Assembly: GCA_030623545.1 (NCBI GenBank)
Contig: JAUXLW010000022.1
Coordinates: forward strand, 1 to 12,189
Length of the DNA stretch: 12,189 nt
Direction of reading: 5' to 3'
From: Acidimicrobiia bacterium
Lineage (GTDB): Bacteria > Actinomycetota > Acidimicrobiia > Spongiisociales > SHLN01
The notes beneath the pieces were generated by a model. That model did not search any database. It saw only the letters and a program-made list of their open reading frames with translations, and was not told the DNA's origin. The translations under genes and the position numbers were made by a program. Shown here piece after piece: positions 1 through 7,141 of the stretch; within the stretch, counting starts at the first letter, position 1, and every line of letters begins with the position of its first letter.

Positions 1-944
1 GAATCGACTGGGTCTCCGGCTTCGCCAATGAGATCCCACTCATGGCGGCGCTCGAGCGGTTGATGGAGCTGGAAGTTCCGGAGCGCGCCCTTTCGATACG
101 GCTCATCCTCACCGAGATAGCCCGTATCAGGTCCCATCTGATATTCATGTCCTCCTACCCGCTCGAGCTTGGCGCCGCCACTCCGCTCATGCACGCCCTC
201 CGGGAACGGGAGCGGGTGCTCGAACTTCTCGAAGGGGTCACCGGGGGACGGTTCCATCCCAACTTCAACCGCATCGGGGGGGTGAAGCCGGCCGCCGGAG
301 GCGGCAGCACCATGAAGAAGATTTCCCAGGATCTGCCCCAGGGTTTCCTGGCTGAGACCAAGGCGGCCATGGCGAGGATGGATCTCATATGCGACGATCT
401 CGAGGATCTGGTGTCTGGTAACGAGATCTTTATGGCCCGCACGAAGGACGTAGGGGTGATTCCGGCGGATAAGGCCAAGGCTTACGGGGTTTCCGGGCCC
501 AACCTGCGGGCATCCGGGGTGGGCTTCGATCTTCGCAAGCATGAGAACTACCTGCCGTATCACAAGTACGAATTCGACATCCCCGTGGGCGAGAACGGAG
601 ACTGCTGGGATCGCTACCAGGTCCGCCTCGAGGAGATCCGTCAGGCGGCGAGGATCATCAATCAGGCTATCGACGACATTCCCTCGGGCCCTCTGCAGGC
701 CAAGGTTCCCCGAGTCATCAAGGTCCCCAGGGGGGAAACGTACGTGCGGGCGGAGAATCCCAAAGGCGAGATGGGCTACTACGTGGTTTCGGACGGGGGT
801 CGCATTCCTTACCGGCTCAAGATTCGCAGTGCCTCGTTTTCGAACCTTTCAATATTGCCCTGGGCGCTCAAAGGCCTGCTGGTGCCGGACCTAATCGCCC
901 TGTTGGGAAGCCTCGACTTCGTGCTGGGAGACGTCGACCGGTGA
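1..944 (+). CDS. nuoD: NADH-quinone oxidoreductase subunit D (49-kDa subunit), 5' partial
   Basis: This is the quinone-site subunit of the complex I peripheral arm; with NuoB and NuoH it forms the chamber where quinone is reduced. The gene enters from the left edge, with its first full codon at 3-5 and a TGA stop at 942-944, so about 313 C-terminal residues are present. The family pattern is clear: IDWVSGFANE at the edge, RIGGVK, SGPNLRASGVGFDLRK, PKGEMGYYVVSDGG, and the family-typical end DFVLGDVDR. Two things are odd. The Tyr normally found in the D-Y-[VL] edge motif is Trp here (codon 9-11). Between the NQAIDDI helix and PKGEMGYY the protein is about 25 residues shorter than canonical NuoD, because the conserved EAxIxHFK segment is absent, as in NdhH/FpoD-type subunits. 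The ATG at 42 is internal and is not the start. Identity is certain; the donor-type inference is moderate. Confidence 0.97.
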   Translation, partial: IDWVSGFANEIPLMAALERLMELEVPERALSIRLILTEIARIRSHLIFMSSYPLELGAATPLMHALRERERVLELLEGVTGGRFHPNFNRIGGVKPAAGGGSTMKKISQDLPQGFLAETKAAMARMDLICDDLEDLVSGNEIFMARTKDVGVIPADKAKAYGVSGPNLRASGVGFDLRKHENYLPYHKYEFDIPVGENGDCWDRYQVRLEEIRQAARIINQAIDDIPSGPLQAKVPRVIKVPRGETYVRAENPKGEMGYYVVSDGGRIPYRLKIRSASFSNLSILPWALKGLLVPDLIALLGSLDFVLGDVDR

Positions 945-1049
945 ATTTTCTACTGTGCTCATCGTCGCTGCTCGGCGGTGTCGGGGAGTCTGCGCGGTTC
1001 GGGGCCGAGCGGCCGACATGCTGCCACCGCTTCGCAGGAGGGTGCTTCA
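945..1049 (+). other. nuoD-nuoH spacer with a hairpin and the nuoH ribosome-binding site
   Basis: This 105-base spacer lies where nuoE, nuoF and nuoG sit in canonical operons. It holds a possible hairpin with perfect 7-base arms, GCTCGGC at 970-976 and GCCGAGC at 1004-1010. A strong Shine-Dalgarno sequence, AGGAGGG, lies at 1036-1042, seven bases before the GTG at 1050. That site decides the nuoH start, since the in-frame GTG at 978 has no comparable site and would add 24 residues before the first membrane helix that do not resemble NuoH. No remnant of nuoE, nuoF or nuoG coding sequence is visible. Confidence 0.6.
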
Positions 1050-2054
1050 GTGTTTGATTTCCTGGTAGTCGGCGCGCAGATCAACTTCTGGGTCTTGCTG
1101 GCCCTCAAGCTCGGCGCCATTGCCATCCTTATCCAGGCTGCGGTACTACCCATCATCTTTGCCGAGCTCAAGCTATCTGCCCACATGCAGAGTCGGATCG
1201 GCCCATATTTCGCCGGTGGCAGATTCGGGTGGGCGCAACCAATCGCCGACGGGTTGAAGTTTTTTCAGAAGGAGGATCTAGTACCTGCCGCGGCAGACAA
1301 AACGGTCTACAAGGCGGCGCCATACGTCGCGCTGGTAGGGACCGTGGCGGTTTTTGTGATCATTCCGTTCAGCCCTGATCTCATCGTGGCGGATCTCAAC
1401 TTGGGGATCTTTTACGCTCTCGCCATTTCGTCCCTCTCGACACTCGCGGTGTTGATGGCGGGATGGTCTTCCGGGAACAAGTACTCACTCATCGGCGGCA
1501 TCCGGGCCGCCGCCCAGCTGATCGCGTATGAGTTGCCCCTGGTATTGGCAGTCATCGGGGTGGTGATTCAGGCCGGGACCCTGTCGATGGTGGGCATAGT
1601 CGAGGCCCAGATCGATATGGGGGTGCCGTACCTCATCGGTGGGCAGATTCTCGGCTTCGGCATCTTTTTCATTGCCAGCCTGGCGGAGTTGAACCGCACG
1701 CCCTTCGACATGCCCATCGCCGAGTCGGAACTGGTGATGGGTTATCTGACCGAATACTCGGGTTTCCGTTTCGCGGCATTCTTCCTCGGCGAATATGCCG
1801 GGATCTTCACCATGTCCGCCATCGCCGCCACCCTGTTCCTGGGCGGCTATGGCTTCTGGGGCTTGGACAGCACCATCTTTGGTCCGTTTGTGCTGGCGGG
1901 AAAGGTCGGCCTGCTGGTTTTCTTGATGATCTGGATGCGGTGGACGTTCCCCCGCTTCCGTGAGGACCAGCTACAGAGCCTTGCCTGGAGGTTTCTCATT
2001 CCGCTGTCACTGGGGAATATTGCGGTCACGGCGATTTTCAAGGTGGTGCTGTAG
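1050..2054 (+). CDS. nuoH: NADH-quinone oxidoreductase subunit H
   Basis: NuoH (ND1 homologue) is the membrane subunit that joins the membrane arm to the peripheral arm and forms the quinone tunnel and the first part of the proton path. The GTG start at 1050 gives 334 residues, normal for the family, with about eight membrane helices. Family hallmarks are [19 protein letters not shown] (residues 46-64), a conserved intramembrane Glu at about 161 (AYELPL), and the quinone-facing loop from RTPFDMP to TEYSG (about 216-237). In that loop canonical NuoH has three closely spaced Glu (PExExEL); here the first is Ile (I223), while E225, E227 and E235 remain. The TAG stop at 2052-2054 overlaps the nuoI GTG by one base, which suggests translational coupling. 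Confidence 0.97.
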   Translation: MFDFLVVGAQINFWVLLALKLGAIAILIQAAVLPIIFAELKLSAHMQSRIGPYFAGGRFGWAQPIADGLKFFQKEDLVPAAADKTVYKAAPYVALVGTVAVFVIIPFSPDLIVADLNLGIFYALAISSLSTLAVLMAGWSSGNKYSLIGGIRAAAQLIAYELPLVLAVIGVVIQAGTLSMVGIVEAQIDMGVPYLIGGQILGFGIFFIASLAELNRTPFDMPIAESELVMGYLTEYSGFRFAAFFLGEYAGIFTMSAIAATLFLGGYGFWGLDSTIFGPFVLAGKVGLLVFLMIWMRWTFPRFREDQLQSLAWRFLIPLSLGNIAVTAIFKVVL

Positions 2055-2512
2055 TGGATATCCCCGGCAAAGGCCTCGTCAAAGGCATGGGGCTGACGCT
2101 GAAGACGATGTTCACCAAGCCGTCCACGGTCCAATACCCGAAGGTGAAGGAAACCCCGGTGCCCCGGGCCCGCGGGGTAATCGCCCTCGATCCGGAAGCG
2201 TGCACGGTGTGCATGTTATGTGCCAGGGAATGCCCCGATTGGTGCATCTACATCGAGGGTCACAAGGAGGAGCAGCCTCCATCCAAGGAAGGGGGGCGTC
2301 CCCGCTCCCGAGCAACGCTCGACCGCTTCGACCTCGACTATGCCCTCTGCATGTACTGCGGGATCTGTGTGGAGGTCTGCCCCTTCGATGCTCTGTTCTG
2401 GAGCCCGGACTATGAGTACTCGGAAACCGGCATCTCGAACATGTTGCACGACAAGGAGCGACTCACCGATTGGCTGACGACCGTTCCCGACCCCCCGCCA
2501 TTGGAGCCTTAG
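2054..2512 (+). CDS. nuoI: NADH-quinone oxidoreductase subunit I (2x[4Fe-4S] ferredoxin-like)
   Basis: NuoI carries the two tetranuclear iron-sulfur clusters (N6a, N6b) that feed electrons to NuoB. The 152-residue product has both CxxCxxCxxxCP motifs: Cys 50/53/56/60 followed by P61, and Cys 99/102/105/109 followed by P110. An additional Cys at 64 (CPDWCIYI) sits directly after the first motif; from memory this PDWC form is common in the actinobacterial and chloroflexal nuo clusters that lack nuoEFG. The GTG start at 2054 overlaps the nuoH stop in TAGTG and is preceded by AGGTGG (2041-2046); an in-frame ATG at 2087 is a less likely start. The C-terminus is a short Pro-rich tail. The TAG stop (2510-2512) coincides with the left boundary of the inserted element between nuoI and nuoJ. 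Confidence 0.96.
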   Translation: MDIPGKGLVKGMGLTLKTMFTKPSTVQYPKVKETPVPRARGVIALDPEACTVCMLCARECPDWCIYIEGHKEEQPPSKEGGRPRSRATLDRFDLDYALCMYCGICVEVCPFDALFWSPDYEYSETGISNMLHDKERLTDWLTTVPDPPPLEP

Positions 2513-2675
2513 TGCTCCGCCCCATAAATACCGCACGCGTCTCGCCGTCCCTCGACGCCCCTGGCTGCGACCTTCTCCTCGACGCACGAGTCAAGTGCGA
2601 CTTCGTCGGCGGTCCTTGCCAGATGACGCCGAGTGCTCGACGATACACGCACGTTATCTACGGGGCGGAGCACTA
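2510..2675. mobile_element. MITE-like palindromic insertion between nuoI and nuoJ, TA-flanked
   Basis: The segment starts with TAGTGCTCCGCCCC (2510-2523) and ends with its exact reverse complement (2662-2675). Complementarity continues inward without gaps to 2547/2638, where 30 of 38 positions pair. The interior folds on, with gaps, to an apical stem CGCAC (2583-2587)/GTGCG (2595-2599), so the whole segment is one long imperfect hairpin. Both ends carry TA (2510-2511 and 2674-2675), as expected for a TA target-site duplication like that of IS630/Tc1-mariner elements. Deleting one TA and the 162-bp core joins nuoI and nuoJ as TTAGTGGATCTC, a one-base stop/start overlap like the one at nuoH-nuoI. 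There is no room for a transposase, so the element would be non-autonomous. The family name is inference; the structure is read directly. Confidence 0.8.
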
Positions 2676-2678
2676 GTG
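2667..2678 (+). promoter_or_regulatory. nuoJ ribosome-binding site supplied by the inserted element
   Basis: GGAG at 2667-2670 lies five bases before the nuoJ GTG at 2676 and belongs to the right terminal repeat of the inserted element. Before insertion the nuoI tail would have supplied GGAG (2503-2506) at exactly the same five-base distance from the same GTG. This site favours the start at 2676; starts further upstream lie inside the element. Confidence 0.6.
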
Positions 2679-3185
2679 GATCTCGGCGACATCAGAAACT
2701 GGGTCTTCATCGTCATTGCGGTCGTCATGCTGGCCGGGTCGATCGTCGTAGTCACCACCCGCAACGTGGTGCACGCCGCCCTCATGCTGGTAGCCACTCT
2801 GGGAGGCGCTGCCGCCATCTTCATCCTGTTGGGGGCGGAGTTTGTGGCCGCCACAGTGGTTCTCGTCTATATAGGGGCCGTCGTTGTTCTGTTCCTGTTT
2901 GGAGTGATGATTACCAGGGCGCCGCTTGGCGGCCAGGGCGCCCTCGACCACAGCCGCAAATGGCCTGCGGCTCTGACGGCCATCGCCACCTTCGCGGTAC
3001 TCGCCGGGTCCACCGTGGCCTTCTTCGGAGATGCCGAGATCGGGTCGGGTGATCCGGTGCTTACTTCGGAGATCGGCAGCTCGATCTTCAACCGCTTCGT
3101 CATTCCCTTCGAGGTCGTCTCCTTCGTGCTGCTGGCGGCGCTGATCGGTGGGATCGTGTTGGCAAGGAGGGACCCCGAGGCATGA
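2676..3185 (+). CDS. nuoJ: NADH-quinone oxidoreductase subunit J
   Basis: NuoJ (ND6 homologue) is a small membrane subunit beside NuoK and NuoH that couples quinone reduction to the proton channels. The GTG start gives 169 residues with about five membrane helices. The family core is obvious: [27 protein letters not shown] (about residues 53-79), with Glu 55 and Tyr 65 in the third helix where NuoJ has its characteristic conserved stretch. The reading frame is open upstream to 2595, but those codons are inside the inserted palindromic element and encode a basic stretch unlike NuoJ, so they are excluded. The ancestral start probably overlapped the nuoI stop. The TGA stop (3183-3185) overlaps the nuoK ATG as ATGA. 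Confidence 0.94.
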   Translation: MDLGDIRNWVFIVIAVVMLAGSIVVVTTRNVVHAALMLVATLGGAAAIFILLGAEFVAATVVLVYIGAVVVLFLFGVMITRAPLGGQGALDHSRKWPAALTAIATFAVLAGSTVAFFGDAEIGSGDPVLTSEIGSSIFNRFVIPFEVVSFVLLAALIGGIVLARRDPEA

Positions 3186-3508
3186 CGTTGAGCCAATTCC
3201 TCGTGCTGTCTGCCGGGCTTTTCTCCATCGGTGTCTACGGCGTGCTGATTCGCCGCAATGCCGTGCTGATTCTGCTCTCGGTTGAAGTCATGCTGGCCGC
3301 GGTCAACATCAACCTGGTGGCCTTCGGTCAGTACCTGGAAAACACCGGCAGATTCGCGGAGGGCACCGCCGCTAGCGGCCAGGTCTTTGCCCTCTTCGTC
3401 ATCACAGTGGCGGCCGCCGAGGTCGGCATCGGGTTGGCGATAGTGCTGTTGATCTTCCGCAACCGCTCGTCGGTCAACGTTGATGAACTGGATGCCCTCA
3501 AATGGTGA
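3182..3508 (+). CDS. nuoK: NADH-quinone oxidoreductase subunit K
   Basis: NuoK (ND4L homologue) is a three-helix membrane subunit of the proton-translocating arm. At 108 residues it has the usual family length. The two intramembrane glutamates needed for pumping in E. coli NuoK (Glu36, Glu72) have clear counterparts, Glu35 in [12 protein letters not shown] and Glu80 in [12 protein letters not shown]. The ATG overlaps the nuoJ stop by four bases (ATGA), and AAGGAGG at 3164-3170 precedes it, so the pair is probably translationally coupled. The 3' end overlaps the nuoL start region. Confidence 0.96.
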   Translation: MTLSQFLVLSAGLFSIGVYGVLIRRNAVLILLSVEVMLAAVNINLVAFGQYLENTGRFAEGTAASGQVFALFVITVAAAEVGIGLAIVLLIFRNRSSVNVDELDALKW

Positions 3509-5556
3509 ACGGCATCAGTCTCATGCTCGCCGAGTCAAATGTCGAAGGCCTCGCCCGTGACTTCGGCGACGGCGGCCTTCTGGCTGAGGGGGCCTGGCTG
3601 ATTGTCGTCGTTCCTTTCGTGGCGACTCTGGCGATCACCTTGTTCGGCAAGCGTCTGCCGTGGAAGGGCGCCGAACTGGCGGTGGGTGCGGTGGTCTTTG
3701 CCCTCGTATACGGCGGGGCCCTCCTGCTCACGTCATGGTTCGGTGACGGCATCGTCCACGAGGGCAGCGTGAAGATCGGAGAGTTCGGCGGGTTCGAAGT
3801 CGAGTGGGGATGGGTGGTGGACGGGCTCTCGTCGATGATGTTCTTCGTCGTGGGACTCGTCTCGACGGCCTGTTTCGTTTACGCAGTCGGATATATGAAG
3901 GGTGAGGTCCGCTGGACGGCGTTCTTTGCCAGCTTCACCCTCTTCGCCGGAGCCATGCTGATGCTGGTTTCGGCTGCCAACCTCATTCAGCTGCTGATTG
4001 GTTGGGAGCTGGTGGGGGTGTCGTCCTACTTGCTGATCGGTCACTATTGGGAGGAGAAGGAAAACTCGTCCGCAGCGATCAAGGCATTCATCGTCAACAA
4101 GATCGCCGATGTTGGCCTGGTGATCGGCATCATCATCGCCGCCATCACCGTAGGGACTTTCAGCATCTCCGAGATCATCCAGAGGGTGGTCGAGTCGGAC
4201 TCGGAGCTGGACGATGTGGCCGCGATCATCGCTCTACTTCTCTTCGTGGGCGCCATGGGCAAGAGCGCCCAGTTCCCACTGCACGTGTGGCTTCCCGATG
4301 CCATGGCCGGCCCCACGCCGGTGTCGGCGCTCATGCACGCTGCCACCATGGTCACCGCCGGGGTCTATCTGGTAGCGCGCATGTTCCCGCTTTTCCACGA
4401 GATGGCCCCGGGAGTCCTCGACCTCGTGCTCATCATCGGCACGATCACGCTGGTGATTGCCGGGCTGCTGGCCATCGTCCAGGACGACATCAAACGAGTC
4501 CTGGCCTATTCAACCCTCAGTCAGCTCGGCTATATGACCGCGGCCCTCGGCGCCGGCGCCTATACCGCAGGCTTGTTCCACCTCTTCACCCACGCCTTCT
4601 TCAAGAGCCTGCTCTTCCTCGGCGCCGGGTCGGTGATCCACGCCGTCCATTCCAACAACATGTCGGACATGGGCGGGCTGCGCAAGTACATGCCCAGGAC
4701 CTTCTGGACGTTCATCATCGGGTCTCTCGCTCTGGCCGGAATCGCCCCGCTCGCCGGTTTCTTTTCCAAGGACGAGATCCTCGCCTCGTTCAACGAAGCC
4801 AACCAGCCCATCGTGCTGCTGCTGGGTCTGGTCACAGCCTTTATCACTGCGCTCTACATGGCCCGGGCGGTTTTCCTGACTTTCTTCGGTGAATACAAGG
4901 GTCAAGGCTCGCCCCATGAGTCGCCGGCCATCATGACGGTGCCGATGATGGTTCTAGCCGGGTTTGCCGTGGTCGCCGGCCTGTTCAACGTGCCGGGTCA
5001 AATCGGCGCGTTCAATGAGTGGGTCAGCACTCGATTTGTCGAAACGGTGGGAGCTTCCGAATTCCTCGGCGAGCATGCCACCAGTTTCGATGTGCCGGTG
5101 CTCCTGTTGGGATTGCTGGCCGGCTTGGCCGGGATTTACCTCGGCTATCGCCTCTACTACCCGGACGCTGCCACCCAGAAGGAGCGCGACCGGCTGTATG
5201 TGCGAGGACTGTGGCCGGTGCTGGAAAACAAGTACTACATCGACGACCTCTACATGGAGGGGGTGGTCAATCCCATCAAGGGCCCCATCGCCCGGTTCAT
5301 AGATTGGACCAACAGCTACATCATCGACTATGTGGTGAATCTGGTCGGGATGTTCACCCGCGTTGTCGGCAAGGTTGTGTACGGAGTCCTCGATCAGCGC
5401 GGCATCGATCTGGCGATAAACGAAGTGTCGGCCGGGGCCGGCTTCCTCGGTGGGAAGCTTCGGTACATACAAACCGGGAAGATCCAGCAATACGCCACAT
5501 GGCTCTTCCTGGGCGCGGTGGCGCTGGTGATTGGTTTTTGGATAAAGGTCACATAG
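3502..5556 (+). CDS. nuoL: NADH-quinone oxidoreductase subunit L
   Basis: NuoL (ND5 homologue) is the distal Mrp-antiporter-like proton pump of complex I and carries the long lateral amphipathic helix. The product is 684 residues, slightly longer than the average NuoL. Channel residues are intact: Glu169 ([15 protein letters not shown]), Lys254 and His261 ([20 protein letters not shown]), Lys368 ([11 protein letters not shown]) and Lys423 (FFSKDEI). The region after about residue 555 ([10 protein letters not shown], then [11 protein letters not shown]) matches the lateral-helix connector and C-terminal anchor. The start is uncertain among ATG 3502, GTG 3505 (a GTGA overlap with the nuoK stop) and ATG 3523; none has a strong Shine-Dalgarno site, as expected for coupled translation. 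Confidence 0.97.
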   Translation: MVNGISLMLAESNVEGLARDFGDGGLLAEGAWLIVVVPFVATLAITLFGKRLPWKGAELAVGAVVFALVYGGALLLTSWFGDGIVHEGSVKIGEFGGFEVEWGWVVDGLSSMMFFVVGLVSTACFVYAVGYMKGEVRWTAFFASFTLFAGAMLMLVSAANLIQLLIGWELVGVSSYLLIGHYWEEKENSSAAIKAFIVNKIADVGLVIGIIIAAITVGTFSISEIIQRVVESDSELDDVAAIIALLLFVGAMGKSAQFPLHVWLPDAMAGPTPVSALMHAATMVTAGVYLVARMFPLFHEMAPGVLDLVLIIGTITLVIAGLLAIVQDDIKRVLAYSTLSQLGYMTAALGAGAYTAGLFHLFTHAFFKSLLFLGAGSVIHAVHSNNMSDMGGLRKYMPRTFWTFIIGSLALAGIAPLAGFFSKDEILASFNEANQPIVLLLGLVTAFITALYMARAVFLTFFGEYKGQGSPHESPAIMTVPMMVLAGFAVVAGLFNVPGQIGAFNEWVSTRFVETVGASEFLGEHATSFDVPVLLLGLLAGLAGIYLGYRLYYPDAATQKERDRLYVRGLWPVLENKYYIDDLYMEGVVNPIKGPIARFIDWTNSYIIDYVVNLVGMFTRVVGKVVYGVLDQRGIDLAINEVSAGAGFLGGKLRYIQTGKIQQYATWLFLGAVALVIGFWIKVT

Positions 5557-5564
5557 GAGGAGGG
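5555..5564 (+). promoter_or_regulatory. Strong ribosome-binding site for nuoM
   Basis: AGGAGGAGGG begins inside the nuoL TAG stop (5554-5556) and ends four bases before the nuoM ATG at 5569. It is the most extended Shine-Dalgarno sequence noticed in the operon and fixes the nuoM start. Confidence 0.7.
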
Positions 5565-5568
5565 TTCA

Positions 5569-7128
5569 ATGGAATGGTTCGATAACGGCTGGGGCTTGAG
5601 CCTGGTGGTTTTTCTGCCACTGGTCGGAGCTCTGGCGCTGCTCGCCGTCCCCAAGGACGAAGAAGACACGGCCAAGTGGGTGGCCCTCCTCACCGCTTCG
5701 GCATCTCTGTTCTTCGCGATCGTGGCTGCCTTCCGTTTCGACTACGGCGATGCCGGGACCTTCCAGCTCGGAACTGTCAAAGAGTGGATTCCCGCCATCG
5801 GCTCCAATTTCGAAATCGGAATCGACGGCATCAGTTTGCCGCTGCTGGTGCTATCAACCGCCATCGTGGTGCTGTCGATTGTCTACTCGTGGGACCACTG
5901 GCCCGAACCGCACAATCCCAAGGGGTTTCTGATTCTCATCCTGTTCCTGGCGACCGGCATGGCCGGCACCTTCGTCGCGCTCGACCTGGTCCTGTTCTTC
6001 GTGATGTTCGAGCTGGTGTTGCTGCCCATGTATTTCATGATCGGGATCTGGGGCGACAAGACCAAGATGAAACTGCCCGGTTTCAATCACGAAGTCGAAA
6101 CCAGGCTCTACGCGTCGATCAAGTTCTTCCTCTTCACGCTGTTCGGTTCCGCCTTCATGCTGCTTGGTTTTCTGGCCCTCAACTTCCGGGGGGGAACCTT
6201 CTCGATACCTGAGTTGACTGCGCTCGGGGCCAATGGTGCCTTCACCGGCACGTTCGCGTTCCTGGTGTTTGGGGCTTTGTTTCTCGGGTTTGCAGTCAAG
6301 GTGCCGATGTGGCCGTTTCATACCTGGCTGCCCGACGCCCATACCGCCGCACCCACTGTCGGCTCAGTTCTGTTGGCGGCCATCCTGCTGAAGCTCGGGT
6401 CGTATGGCTTTATCCGGATCAGCATCCCCATCCTCCCCAACGAAGCGCGCGACTGGGCTCCGGCAATCGCCATCCTGGCGGTCATAGCCATCATTTATGG
6501 ATCGCTGGCTTGTTTGGCCCAGAAGGACATGAAACGACTGATTGCCTTCTCATCCGTGGGTCACATGGGGTTTGTCATGCTGGGCATTGCCACCCTTACC
6601 CCCGTCGGGATCACCGCCGCCGTGATTGGCATGGTGGCGCACGGCGTAATCACCGGGATGCTGTTCTTCCTGGCCGGATCGATGCAGCATCGCTACCACA
6701 CTCGAGAGATGGCGAGGCTGGGTGGCAACCTCAAGCTCATGCCGGTGCTGGGTGGCATCTTCGGCTTTACCGCCATGGCCTCGCTGGGGCTTCCCGGCCT
6801 GGCCGGGTTCTGGGGCGAGTTCATGGCTCTGCTGGGGAGTTATGAGCCCCTGGCCGGGCTGAGTTTGGGAGTGTTCCGCACTGCCATGGTCGTCGGGGCG
6901 ATCGGCACGGTGCTCACCGCCGGATATCTGCTGTGGATGCTGCAGCGCGTCAACCTCGGAGAGCCAAGTGAGGAGTGGGCGAACCACGAGTTCCACGACG
7001 CTGATCGCTTCGAGCTGGTCGCCTGGGTGCCGATGCTGGTTTCGATACTCGCCATCGGGATCTATCCCAAGATCATCACCGGTCCGGCCAACGACGCTGT
7101 CAAGGCAATGATCGAGACCGCCTTCTGA
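5569..7128 (+). CDS. nuoM: NADH-quinone oxidoreductase subunit M
   Basis: NuoM (ND4 homologue) is the middle antiporter-like proton pump of the membrane arm. The product is 519 residues with about 14 membrane helices. The expected charged residues are present: Glu148 (VMFELVLLPMYFMIG), Lys244 and His251 (FAVKVPMWPFHTWLPDAHT), and Lys275 (AILLKLGSYGF). A short Lys-rich cytosolic insertion (about 163-178, DKTKMKLPGFNHEVE) sits where compact family members have a tight loop. The gene follows nuoL by 12 bases. nuoN begins 13 bases after the TGA stop, so all three antiporter-like subunits are co-transcribed. Confidence 0.97.
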   Translation: MEWFDNGWGLSLVVFLPLVGALALLAVPKDEEDTAKWVALLTASASLFFAIVAAFRFDYGDAGTFQLGTVKEWIPAIGSNFEIGIDGISLPLLVLSTAIVVLSIVYSWDHWPEPHNPKGFLILILFLATGMAGTFVALDLVLFFVMFELVLLPMYFMIGIWGDKTKMKLPGFNHEVETRLYASIKFFLFTLFGSAFMLLGFLALNFRGGTFSIPELTALGANGAFTGTFAFLVFGALFLGFAVKVPMWPFHTWLPDAHTAAPTVGSVLLAAILLKLGSYGFIRISIPILPNEARDWAPAIAILAVIAIIYGSLACLAQKDMKRLIAFSSVGHMGFVMLGIATLTPVGITAAVIGMVAHGVITGMLFFLAGSMQHRYHTREMARLGGNLKLMPVLGGIFGFTAMASLGLPGLAGFWGEFMALLGSYEPLAGLSLGVFRTAMVVGAIGTVLTAGYLLWMLQRVNLGEPSEEWANHEFHDADRFELVAWVPMLVSILAIGIYPKIITGPANDAVKAMIETAF

Positions 7129-7141
7129 TAATGGACGATTA

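Noticed and set aside
978..1049. Upstream GTG start for nuoH adding 24 residues
   Set aside because: The extension is a low-complexity stretch unlike NuoH, and an excellent AGGAGGG precedes the GTG at 1050, which gives a normal-length protein.
2595..2675. N-terminal extension of NuoJ
   Set aside because: These codons lie inside the palindromic insertion and encode Arg-rich residues not found in NuoJ; the GTG at 2676 has a properly spaced GGAG.
4002..4892. Long plus-strand open frame (296 codons) inside nuoL
   Set aside because: It is out of frame with a fully conserved NuoL and encodes a His/Arg-rich composition typical of a shifted frame in GC-rich DNA.
4954..5490. Minus-strand open frame of 178 codons opposite nuoL
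   Set aside because: It mirrors NuoL codons, has no recognisable domain and no start signal, and is typical antisense shadow in GC-rich genes.
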